Assembly (NCBI GenBank): GCA_022360735.1
Contig: JAKSCF010000024.1
Location: forward strand, 1-15,559
Length of the DNA stretch: 15,559 bases
Direction: 5' to 3'
Source of the DNA: Clostridia bacterium
GTDB taxonomy: Bacteria; Bacillota_A; Clostridia; Peptostreptococcales; JAAYPU01
Shown: positions 1 to 6,361 of the stretch, piece by piece
Layout: every line of letters begins with the position of its first letter
Position numbering within the stretch: position 1 is the first letter of the stretch
Made by a program: the position numbers and the translations under genes
The notes under the pieces: generated by a model
The model's input: the letters and a program-made list of their open reading frames with translations, nothing else
What the model was told of the DNA's origin: nothing
The model's database searches: none

Positions 1-23
1 ATACGCCTGCATTCATTTTTCGA
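1..23. repeat. End of a dispersed palindromic (MITE-like) repeat, cut by the window edge
   Basis: The first 22 bases are the reverse complement of 13911-13932 with one mismatch (T to C at position 10). That second site is the left arm of the large palindrome at 13912-14136. The window therefore seems to open in the outer arm of a second copy, whose body lies upstream. Similarity fades after about base 30. What lies to the left cannot be seen. Confidence 0.7.
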
Positions 24-149
24 TAGCGTCATATAATTTCACCAAATTATATTAATTCATGATAAAAAATAACAAATTTCTCATAAATGAATAATATGTA
101 TTAGCTTAATAACTTTAAACTTTAGTGTATAGTTAGGTGGTTAATACAA
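24..149. other. AT-rich leader of the DNRLRE gene, with an ATTAATTCAT / ATGAATAAT inverted repeat
   Basis: This short non-coding stretch holds an imperfect inverted repeat, ATTAATTCAT at 51-60 against ATGAATAAT at 87-95. The arms resemble those of other intergenic hairpins in the window (2649-2693 and 11383-11441). A good ribosome-binding site, TTAGGTGG, lies at 133-140. CATATAATT at 30-38 loosely resembles a mother-cell sigma-K -10 element, but I see no convincing -35, so no promoter is called. Confidence 0.4.
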
Positions 150-1229
150 ATGCGAACAGTTGTTTTGCCAATTACTTCAGATACCTATGTTTCAAGCTCT
201 GCACCTGATCAGAATTTTTCTGAAGAGGGCTATTTGTTTAAGGGGTTTGAAACATGGTCAAATAGCCAATTTACCAATTTCGTGAAATTTGATACTTCTA
301 AAATACCTTCAGGAAGTCTTATAAACAGTGCGATCATAAAGGCATATGTAACAAGAAAAGATTCAACAATGGATTCAACGATCACCGTTAATACAATTCT
401 ATCCGAGTTTGATGCCGGTAGGGTAACGTATAATACGATGCCGGCAATTCAACCTACGGAAGAATACTATGATGTGACGAGCTCAGAAGTTGGATCATTT
501 ATCTATATAGATATAACCAACACCATACAAAAGTTTGTAAATGGTAGTGAGGAAAACTACGGTATTGCCTTAACCGGTGAAAAAACCATTCTTTCAACTT
601 TAGTTTTTGGAAGCACAGAAGAGGTGCCTCAGCATATGCCGGAAATAATGGTATGTTATGATGATGTAGGTCCCCAGCCATGTGAGAAGAATGCTTTGCT
701 GGCAACCTTTTCTTCCACCAGCTGCAAGTCTTTTTCCAGTGGAAGCAATTTGATTTTAGATGCACTAAATCCTGCCGGAACGAATTGTGATGACATTTCT
801 TATAACACTGAGACCGGTGAATTTACAATTAATACTACTGGGCAGTACTTGTTAAGTTGGTCATTTAATCTTGCCTATACACAAGATGACCCACATTCAG
901 GTTGTTTGGTCTCATTTTTTAAGCGATTAATGAAAAAATTATTTCATTTGACTTGTACTCGAAATGATCATATTCCAAATTTTATTATTTCATTATTGAA
1001 AAATGGAACCAACATCACCCTTTCAGGTGTAACCAATAATGTGAAAAATGCAGTTGTTAATGGAAGTATCGCCATCCATGCAAGTGATGGAGATGTTTTT
1101 ACTTTTGTCAACCATTCTATGATTCCTCTGTCAACAGGTATTGCAGTTAATATTGTTCCATCAACTACGTACTTGGAGGATGTATTTGAGGGTATCGGTG
1201 CATGGGTAAATGTAGTAAGATTATCTTAA
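150..1229 (+). CDS. DNRLRE-domain protein with C-terminal C1q/BclA-like jelly roll (possible spore-surface protein)
   Basis: The 359-aa protein has two parts. Residues 1-170 look like a DNRLRE (CBM96-like) beta-sandwich: VVLPITSDTYVSS at the start, then a FVKFDTSKIP strand and the GRVTYNTMPAI region. Residues 175-359 resemble the trimerising jelly roll at the C-terminus of BclA-type exosporium proteins (LLATFSS..., ETGEFTINTTGQYLLSWSF, FIISLLKNGTNI). There is no signal peptide: the chain starts MRTVVLP. That fits a protein deposited from inside the cell, for example by the mother cell onto a spore, but this is inference. Residues about 250-272 form a Cys-bearing, hydrophobic and basic insertion (FFKRLMKKLFHL) between predicted strands, unlike the rest of the domain. 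The ATG at 150 has TTAGGTGG nine bases upstream. A terminator follows at 1258-1306. An alternative role is carbohydrate or cell-wall binding. Confidence 0.75.
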   Translation: MRTVVLPITSDTYVSSSAPDQNFSEEGYLFKGFETWSNSQFTNFVKFDTSKIPSGSLINSAIIKAYVTRKDSTMDSTITVNTILSEFDAGRVTYNTMPAIQPTEEYYDVTSSEVGSFIYIDITNTIQKFVNGSEENYGIALTGEKTILSTLVFGSTEEVPQHMPEIMVCYDDVGPQPCEKNALLATFSSTSCKSFSSGSNLILDALNPAGTNCDDISYNTETGEFTINTTGQYLLSWSFNLAYTQDDPHSGCLVSFFKRLMKKLFHLTCTRNDHIPNFIISLLKNGTNITLSGVTNNVKNAVVNGSIAIHASDGDVFTFVNHSMIPLSTGIAVNIVPSTTYLEDVFEGIGAWVNVVRLS

Positions 1230-1257
1230 AAAATTATAAAAAGAAGTAATTGAATTT

Positions 1258-1306
1258 AAAAGAGGTATAGATCTATTTCGTAATAGTGCCTATACCTTTT
1301 TATTTT
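1258..1306. terminator. Bidirectional rho-independent terminator between convergent genes
   Basis: AGGTATAG (1263-1270) pairs perfectly with CTATACCT (1290-1297). The stem extends outward through A-tract/T-tract pairs, and a second small stem (CTATT/AATAG) sits in the loop. A T-rich tail follows on + and another on -. It lies just after the DNRLRE stop (1229) and before the antiporter stop (1352), so it can serve both. Confidence 0.85.
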
Positions 1307-1351
1307 AATGACATTAAAAGTTATATAATCTTAATCATTTACAAAGCTATT

Positions 1352-2422
1352 TTAAACAAATGCGTTGAGTGGGATAATGGTTAAACCTACACAAACAATG
1401 TAGATAATAAAACAAACATATACGGCTCCCATGAAAAATGTATCGCTTCTTTTTGCACCATTTTTTTTAAGAAGAATGAGTGCTGTTGTTAGCATAGAAA
1501 GAATAAGGAAAACAAATATGATTAGGTTTTCACTTAAATTAACGGGGATACTTTTTCCGGCTATTAGCATAGGTACACCTAAACAAATACATATATCGAA
1601 TATATTAGAACCTACTGCATTGGATACGGCACCATCCGCATCCCCAAGCTTTGCGGATTTAATCGATAAAAGTGTATCCGGAATTGAAGTACAAGCAGCC
1701 AGTATGACAACAGAAACAATAAATGTAGGTATCTTAAGGGTTTCAGAAACAACGATGGCAGATTGAACGATGGCATCGGTGCTTACCCATATGATGGTCA
1801 TCGTGACAATAACAATAGAGAATATTTTCTTGTAGCTCATGTCAATAAATTCAGATTCTTCGCCTTCTTCTTCAAGTTCCTGTTGAAGCTCAGCTTTTAT
1901 TCCAATTTCTTCACCAAGGGTCATATTATCACTATATTTTTTTGACTGTACGGACAAAGTAATGATGTACACAACATAGATACCAATGAGTATGATACCT
2001 GATATAAAGGTAAATTGACCCGTATACGCCATAAATATCAACGCAAGTATACTTACAGAATAAAAAAGCATATCTCTATAGATGCTTGCTTTATCTGCTT
2101 TTAACACCTGAGATCCTCTATAGACAAAGATACTTAGCATAGGAATTAACAAGATATTAAAAATGCCTGATCCGGCAATGGTTGGAAGGCCAATATCCGT
2201 AAATTGCTTATAAACGATAACTGCTACCATAGCCGTTGAAAACTCCGGAAAGGATGAACTGACAGCATCAAAAGTAGCGCCTCTAACAGAATTAGGTATT
2301 TTTAATTTTATTCCTAAAACATGAAGGGCATCTCCTAATTGATCAGCAGCTTTACTAATTACAACTGCCATAATAAACAGCATGGCAATGGCTACAACAA
2401 TATGATTAATCCAATGAAACAT
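1352..2422 (-). CDS. Sodium/calcium exchanger family (CaCA) membrane antiporter
   Basis: The 356-aa polytopic membrane protein has about ten predicted helices and both signature alpha repeats of the CaCA superfamily. Alpha-1 has SSSFPEFSTA at residues 55-64 and GSGIFNILLIP at 84-94. Alpha-2 has ACTSIPDTLLSIKSA at 243-257 and SNAVGSNIFDICICLG at 267-282. The acidic residue of each repeat (E60 and D249) is the expected cation ligand. A charged cytoplasmic loop at about 160-196, rich in Glu, separates the two halves as in the family. It probably exchanges Ca2+ or another divalent cation for Na+ or H+; the ions cannot be read from sequence. The ATG complement at 2420-2422 has AAGGAGGG (2436-2429) seven bases upstream. 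The gene is transcribed away from the Ter locus. A link to the Ca2+-binding TerD proteins is possible, but only by proximity. Confidence 0.9.
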   Translation of the reverse strand: MFHWINHIVVAIAMLFIMAVVISKAADQLGDALHVLGIKLKIPNSVRGATFDAVSSSFPEFSTAMVAVIVYKQFTDIGLPTIAGSGIFNILLIPMLSIFVYRGSQVLKADKASIYRDMLFYSVSILALIFMAYTGQFTFISGIILIGIYVVYIITLSVQSKKYSDNMTLGEEIGIKAELQQELEEEGEESEFIDMSYKKIFSIVIVTMTIIWVSTDAIVQSAIVVSETLKIPTFIVSVVILAACTSIPDTLLSIKSAKLGDADGAVSNAVGSNIFDICICLGVPMLIAGKSIPVNLSENLIIFVFLILSMLTTALILLKKNGAKRSDTFFMGAVYVCFIIYIVCVGLTIIPLNAFV

Positions 2423-2582
2423 TATAATCCCTCCTTGAATATTATATTACAACAATTGTCCAAAAGTTTATATTAAAATTTGGTTAAAATTGTTGGACTC
2501 AAATACATTTCTATAAATTAATGTTATAATAAAGCTAATGCTTAAAATAAAAAAAGCAAACACTTATCAATTGTATAATATT

Positions 2583-2612
2583 TTGAGTTTTTTCTCAATA
2601 ATAAATTATAAT
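2583..2612 (+). promoter_or_regulatory. Likely sigma-A promoter of the Ter operon
   Basis: TTGAGT (2583-2588) and TATAAT (2607-2612) are separated by 18 bases. A short inverted repeat, TTGAG-TTTTTT-CTCAA (2583-2598), overlaps the -35 element and could be an operator. Transcription would start near 2619. No other similarly good promoter is seen before the first TerD gene. Confidence 0.6.
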
Positions 2613-2641
2613 GAATATATGGTAAGTCAATAATAAGTTTA

Positions 2642-2700
2642 AACTCAGATTATTCATGGAAAAGTAGATTTTTTGTAGTTTATCGTGAATAATGTGGGTT
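2642..2700. repeat. Intergenic hairpin repeat, copy A, in the Ter leader
   Basis: ATTATTCAT (2649-2657) pairs with GTGAATAAT (2685-2693). The segment from TAGATTTTTTGTAGTTTA to GGGTT closely matches 11413-11448. It lies between the proposed promoter and the first TerD start. No T-run follows the stem, so it is not a typical terminator. Confidence 0.6.
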
Positions 2701-2767
2701 AGGGTTAATACAAATCTAAAATAAGTATTAATTCTAGTATGATTAAATGGAATGGAGGATATTCAAA

Positions 2768-3349
2768 ATGGCAATTAGTTTACAAAAAGGACAAAAAGTT
2801 GATTTGACAAAATCTAACCCTGGGTTGAGTAAAGTCGTAGTAGGACTGGGATGGGATGTGAACAAATATGACGGAGGAGCTGATTTTGACTTAGATGCTG
2901 CAGTTTTTATTTTAGGTGAAAATGGTAAAGTATCCAGTGACAAAGATTTTATCTTCTATAATAACTTACAAGGTGCAGATGGTTCAATCATACATCAAGG
3001 CGATAACCTAACCGGTGAAGGTGATGGAGATGATGAACAAGTCAAAGTGGATTTAAATAAGGTCCCTGCTAATGTACATAAAATCGACTTTACAGTAACC
3101 ATCCATGAAGGAGAAGAAAGAAAGCAAAACTTTGGTCAGGTATCAAATGCTTTCATAAGAATCTTTAGAGAAGATACAGGAGAAGAGCTTATAAGATATG
3201 ATTTAAGTGAAGATTTCAGCGTGGAAACAGCTATTGTTGTTGCTGAACTATACCGAAATGGTAACGAATGGAAATTTAATGCAATAGGCAGTGGATTCCA
3301 AGGAGGACTTGGTGCACTTTGCCAAAACTTTGGCATTAATGTGGGTTAA
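2768..3349 (+). CDS. TerD family calcium-binding stress protein (first copy)
   Basis: This 193-aa protein has the full TerD plan: [15 protein letters not shown] at the N-terminus, VVVGLGWD at 23-30, the acidic DFDLDAAVF at 39-47 and the loop [13 protein letters not shown] at 78-90. These Asp-rich segments are the Ca2+-binding elements known for TerD. The C-terminal part ([29 protein letters not shown]) is also intact. Members are cytosolic beta-sandwich proteins induced by tellurite, metals, oxidants or phage; the exact molecular role is unresolved. The ATG at 2768 is chosen over upstream possibilities because GGAGG (2754-2758) lies nine bases before it and the product then starts as in homologues. 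It is the first gene of the locus, 29 bases before the AIM24-like gene. Confidence 0.93.
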   Translation: MAISLQKGQKVDLTKSNPGLSKVVVGLGWDVNKYDGGADFDLDAAVFILGENGKVSSDKDFIFYNNLQGADGSIIHQGDNLTGEGDGDDEQVKVDLNKVPANVHKIDFTVTIHEGEERKQNFGQVSNAFIRIFREDTGEELIRYDLSEDFSVETAIVVAELYRNGNEWKFNAIGSGFQGGLGALCQNFGINVG

Positions 3350-3378
3350 TATTAAGAATAAATAAAGTAGGTGGAAAT

Positions 3379-4059
3379 TTGAAATACGATATACTCTATC
3401 AAGGTGCATTTCCTATTATTGAAGTCAACCTTAATAAAGGGGAAATGGTTAAAGCAGAATCAGGTGCTATGGTTAGTATGGCCAACACGATAGACGTAGA
3501 AGGAAAACTGGAAGGCGGCGTTTTAAAAGGATTTACAAGAATGCTGGCCGGAGAGAAATTTTTCTTCCAAACCCTGGTGGCTAATAGAGGAAATGGAAAA
3601 GTGTTATTAGCACCTTCTATACCGGGCAGTATTATTGATGTTGAGCTGGATGGTTCATTTGGTTTGAATATACAAAAGGATGGATTCTTAGCATCCACTG
3701 AAAATATTGAAATCAATACGCAAGTTCAAAATTTAGCACAAGGAATATTTTCAGGCGAAGGATTTTTTATTCTAGGTGTTCGTGGAAGAGGAACTGTATT
3801 TGTAAATGCCTATGGTTCGATACATCCTATTAATCTAGAAAACGGAGAAGAAGTGACCATTGATAATAACCACCTTGTTGCTTGGCCTGATTATATGCAT
3901 TATACCATAGATAAAGCATCTAAAGGCTGGGTATCCAGTTTTACATCCGGAGAAGGCTTAGTATGTAAATTCCGTGGGCCGGGGACTGTATTGGTACAAA
4001 CAAGGAATCCACAAGGATTTGGAAGCTGGGTCAGACAATTTATTCCACAAAGTAAGTAA
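3379..4059 (+). CDS. AIM24 family protein (TIGR00266-like)
   Basis: This 226-aa protein belongs to the AIM24 family of all-beta proteins: KYDILYQGAFPIIEVNL at the N-terminus, ESGAMVSM near 31-38, GEGFFILGVRGRG near 132-144, and the closing RGPGTVLVQTRNP before a GSW motif. No signal peptide or membrane segment is seen. The bacterial family has no established biochemical activity; its yeast namesake is a mitochondrial inner-membrane organiser. It is often encoded beside TerD proteins, as here, where two TerD genes flank it. The start is TTG at 3379, preceded closely by AGGTGG (3369-3374). The next in-frame ATG is more than 60 bases downstream and would remove conserved sequence. Confidence 0.88.
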   Translation: MKYDILYQGAFPIIEVNLNKGEMVKAESGAMVSMANTIDVEGKLEGGVLKGFTRMLAGEKFFFQTLVANRGNGKVLLAPSIPGSIIDVELDGSFGLNIQKDGFLASTENIEINTQVQNLAQGIFSGEGFFILGVRGRGTVFVNAYGSIHPINLENGEEVTIDNNHLVAWPDYMHYTIDKASKGWVSSFTSGEGLVCKFRGPGTVLVQTRNPQGFGSWVRQFIPQSK

Positions 4060-4079
4060 ACGATTAGGAGGTTATAATA

Positions 4080-4685
4080 ATGGCGATTAATTTGCAAAAA
4101 GGACAAAGAGTCGATTTAACAAAAGGTAATAAAGGTCTATCAAGAATATTAGTTGGGCTGGGATGGGACCCTGTCAAAAAATCAGGCGGCGGTTTATTGG
4201 GCGGCTTATTTAAAGGCCCCAGTGCAGAAATAGATTGTGATGCTTCGGTCTTAATGTTAGGTGCCAACGATATATTTAGAAAAAAAGAGGATTTAATATA
4301 TTATGGCAATTTAAGAAGTCCAAATGGAAGCGTTGTGCATACAGGAGATAATATAACAGGGGAAGGGGAAGGCGATGACGAACAGATCATCATTGAATTA
4401 AATCTCATTCCTGCTGATGTCCAAAAGTTAGTATTTGTTGTTAACATTTATGACTGTGTAAGAAGAAAACAAGATTTCGGACTGATTGAGAATGCATTTA
4501 TAAGAGCTGTCAATGGCGGAAGCAATGAAGAATTAATTCGATATAATCTTTCAGATAACTATGCGGGTAAGACCACATTAGTTGCGGGAGAAATATATAG
4601 AAGTAATGATGAGTGGAAGTTTGCAGCTATTGGTGAAGGAACTCACGATGCTTCACTGAGTGAAATCGTAAATAGATATAGATAG
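4080..4685 (+). CDS. TerD family protein, glycine-rich-insert type (second copy)
   Basis: The 201-aa protein keeps the TerD framework ([54 protein letters not shown]). It differs from its neighbours by a Gly-rich insertion after GLGWD (GGGLLGGLFKG) leading into EIDCDASVLML. The insert type is common among the diverged TerD paralogues of Firmicutes stress operons. The acidic ligand loop is intact, so Ca2+ binding is likely. The C-terminus (GTHDASLSEIVNRYR) lacks the GFQGGL...NFG tail of copies one and three. The ATG at 4080 has a strong TTAGGAGG site (4064-4071). Its TAG stop (4683-4685) overlaps the ribosome-binding site of the next TerD gene and is in the same reading frame as that gene. Confidence 0.92.
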   Translation: MAINLQKGQRVDLTKGNKGLSRILVGLGWDPVKKSGGGLLGGLFKGPSAEIDCDASVLMLGANDIFRKKEDLIYYGNLRSPNGSVVHTGDNITGEGEGDDEQIIIELNLIPADVQKLVFVVNIYDCVRRKQDFGLIENAFIRAVNGGSNEELIRYNLSDNYAGKTTLVAGEIYRSNDEWKFAAIGEGTHDASLSEIVNRYR

Positions 4686-4700
4686 GAGGAGAGGACACTG
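4684..4700 (+). promoter_or_regulatory. Ribosome-binding site and CTG start of the third TerD gene
   Basis: AGGAGG (4684-4689) lies eight bases before CTG (4698-4700). CTG GCA ATT AAT aligns codon for codon with ATG GCA ATT AGT and ATG GCG ATT AAT of the two sister genes. No ATG, GTG or TTG occurs in this frame between the upstream TAG (4683-4685) and the TTG at 4821, which lies inside the conserved acidic motif. Confidence 0.75.
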
Positions 4701-5279
4701 GCAATTAATTTAACCAAAGGACAACGAATTGATTTAACGAAAACAAACCCTGGATTAAAAAAAGCCATCATTGGTCTTGGCTGGGATATTAATCAATACG
4801 ATGCCGGATCTGATTTTGATTTGGATGCATCGGCATTTTTAACAGATGCGGGCAATAAGGTCATCAATGATAAAGATTTTGTCTTTTACAATAACCTGCA
4901 AGGGGGTAACGGCGGCGTTATCCATACGGGCGATAATCGTACCGGAGAAGGAGAAGGTGATGACGAACAAATCATCATTGAATTTGATAAGATGCCTCAA
5001 AGCATAGAGAAAGTATCCATTGCGGTTACCATTCATGATGCAGAAAATAGAAAACAAAACTTTGGACAAGTGGCCAACTCTTTTGTTCGAGTAGTAGATG
5101 AAGCTACTAACCAAGAATTGATTCGATATGATCTAGGGGAAGATTTTAGTGTGGAGACTGCTATAGTCGTTTGCGAGATATACAGACATGATAGTGAGTG
5201 GAAATTCAAAGCAGTTGGAAGTGGCTTTCAAGGCGGATTAGCAGCTTTATGTAGGAATTTTGGTTTAGACGTAGGTTAA
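4698..5279 (+). CDS. TerD family calcium-binding stress protein (third copy), CTG start
   Basis: Read from CTG at 4698, the product is 193 aa, exactly the length of the first TerD copy and collinear with it: [78 protein letters not shown]. All the acidic Ca2+-ligand segments are present. Starting at the TTG at 4821 would delete the first 41 residues, including the conserved N-terminal strands, so the CTG start is preferred. It has an excellent ribosome-binding site. Copies one and three look like a recent duplication around copy two and the AIM24-like gene. If CTG proves to be a sequencing error for ATG, the annotation is unchanged. The lyase gene starts two bases after the stop. Confidence 0.88.
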   Translation: MAINLTKGQRIDLTKTNPGLKKAIIGLGWDINQYDAGSDFDLDASAFLTDAGNKVINDKDFVFYNNLQGGNGGVIHTGDNRTGEGEGDDEQIIIEFDKMPQSIEKVSIAVTIHDAENRKQNFGQVANSFVRVVDEATNQELIRYDLGEDFSVETAIVVCEIYRHDSEWKFKAVGSGFQGGLAALCRNFGLDVG

Positions 5280-5281
5280 AT

Positions 5282-6361
5282 ATGCAATATTTTAACTACC
5301 TCACTGAATCTGAAAAAGACAGTATCTTTTATGTTCAGCCTACAAAATTCATAAAAAATGATAGCGTAGAAATACTTTCCAATGGAATAGGGGCAGCGCT
5401 TTATATGCCTGCCACTAAGGAAAGTATTTTTTACGATATTGCTAATAATAAATACCCCAGCTTAATCACAGCCATATTATGCCTTGAAGATGCCATTGGA
5501 GACGATGAAATAGTAAAAGCAGAAGAGCAATTGATCCAGCATATCAATCATTTATATCGTCACATAAAAGAAGAAAAAGTCAACACGGATGATATTCCAA
5601 TGCTATTTGTAAGAGTTAGAAATTGCAATCAATTTATTAGAATCTGTAATGTTTTAAAGGAAAAGTTAGAAATCTTAACTGGGTTTGTATTTCCCAAACT
5701 GACCACACAAAATGGAAATGATTATTTTCAATCCCTTAGAAAAATAAATCATATGTATCATCTTAACCTTTATGCAATGCCCATACTTGAGTCGTGTGAT
5801 ATTATGTATAAAGAAACGCGATTTGAAACTTTATTGAGTATCAGCACATTGTTTAATCAATATAGGGACTTAATTATTAATGTCCGCATTGGTGCAACCG
5901 ATTTTTCAAGCCTTTACGGCATCAGAAGAAGCCCGGATATGACTATTTATGATATCGGCGTCATAAAAGATTGCATCATAGATATTTTAAATATGTTCTC
6001 AAGAGCAGAAAACAGCTTTATAGTGAGTGGACCTGTTTGGGAGTATATTACGCATATTGACAAGCTTCAAAAAGAAGTATTGTATGATAAAGCCAATGGC
6101 ATCGTTGGTAAGACCATTATTCATCCTGATCATATTATTCCGGTACAAGCTATGTATGTGGTCAATAAAGAGGAATATAATGATGCTTTAAGTATCTTAA
6201 ATAATAACAACGGTAAAGTCGGTGTTATAAAGAGCGAATATAACAATAAAATGAATGAAATAAAGCCTCATGCCAATTGGGCAAAGAAAATACTCATTCA
6301 GGCAAAAATATATGGAGTGTATAATGAAAATGAAAGTTACAGAAGCTTGCTTAGAATATAA
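5282..6361 (+). CDS. HpcH/CitE-like C-C bond lyase of the Ter biosynthetic module
   Basis: The 359-aa protein resembles the TIM-barrel C-C bond lyase family (Pfam C-C_Bond_Lyase), a branch of the HpcH/HpaI aldolase and citrate lyase beta-subunit superfamily. Visible landmarks are CLEDAIGDDEI at 67-77 (the acidic metal-binding strand, compare DLEDAV in CitE), FVRVRN at 109-114 with the phosphate/carboxylate-binding Arg, FPKL at 137-140, PILES at 167-171, and VRIGATDFSSLYGIRR at 201-216. A GKTIIHPDHI motif follows towards the C-terminus. By family it should make or break a C-C bond using a metal-stabilised enolate; the substrate is unknown. It starts two bases after the third TerD with only a weak AGGT site, suggesting translational coupling, and its end overlaps the next gene by 38 bases. 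Confidence 0.85.
   Translation: MQYFNYLTESEKDSIFYVQPTKFIKNDSVEILSNGIGAALYMPATKESIFYDIANNKYPSLITAILCLEDAIGDDEIVKAEEQLIQHINHLYRHIKEEKVNTDDIPMLFVRVRNCNQFIRICNVLKEKLEILTGFVFPKLTTQNGNDYFQSLRKINHMYHLNLYAMPILESCDIMYKETRFETLLSISTLFNQYRDLIINVRIGATDFSSLYGIRRSPDMTIYDIGVIKDCIIDILNMFSRAENSFIVSGPVWEYITHIDKLQKEVLYDKANGIVGKTIIHPDHIIPVQAMYVVNKEEYNDALSILNNNNGKVGVIKSEYNNKMNEIKPHANWAKKILIQAKIYGVYNENESYRSLLRI

Larger units (their letters stand above)
2437..2767. other. Gene-free spacer between the antiporter and the Ter operon
   Basis: No coding potential is seen in this stretch of about 330 bases. It must hold the antiporter promoter on the minus strand, which I could not place with acceptable spacing. On + it holds a good sigma-A-type promoter (2583-2612), then a hairpin repeat (2642-2700), then the ribosome-binding site GGAGG (2754-2758). 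The Ter mRNA would have an untranslated leader of about 150 nt. Confidence 0.6.

Noticed and set aside
1431..1945. Two + strand ORFs opposite the antiporter gene
   Set aside because: They lie antisense to a well-supported membrane protein with both CaCA motifs, have no ribosome-binding sites of note, and their translations show no family resemblance.
2493..2530. TTGGAC and TATAAT as a + strand promoter
   Set aside because: The spacing is 26 bases, too long for a sigma-A promoter; the pair at 2583-2612 has 18.
2738..2743. TATGAT as a second -10 just before the first TerD gene
   Set aside because: There is no acceptable -35 at the right distance and the start would be almost at the ribosome-binding site.
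6270..6323. Earlier start for the PRTase fusion
   Set aside because: It would overlap the lyase gene by over 90 bases with no ribosome-binding site; ATG at 6324 has GGAG six bases upstream and fits family N-termini.
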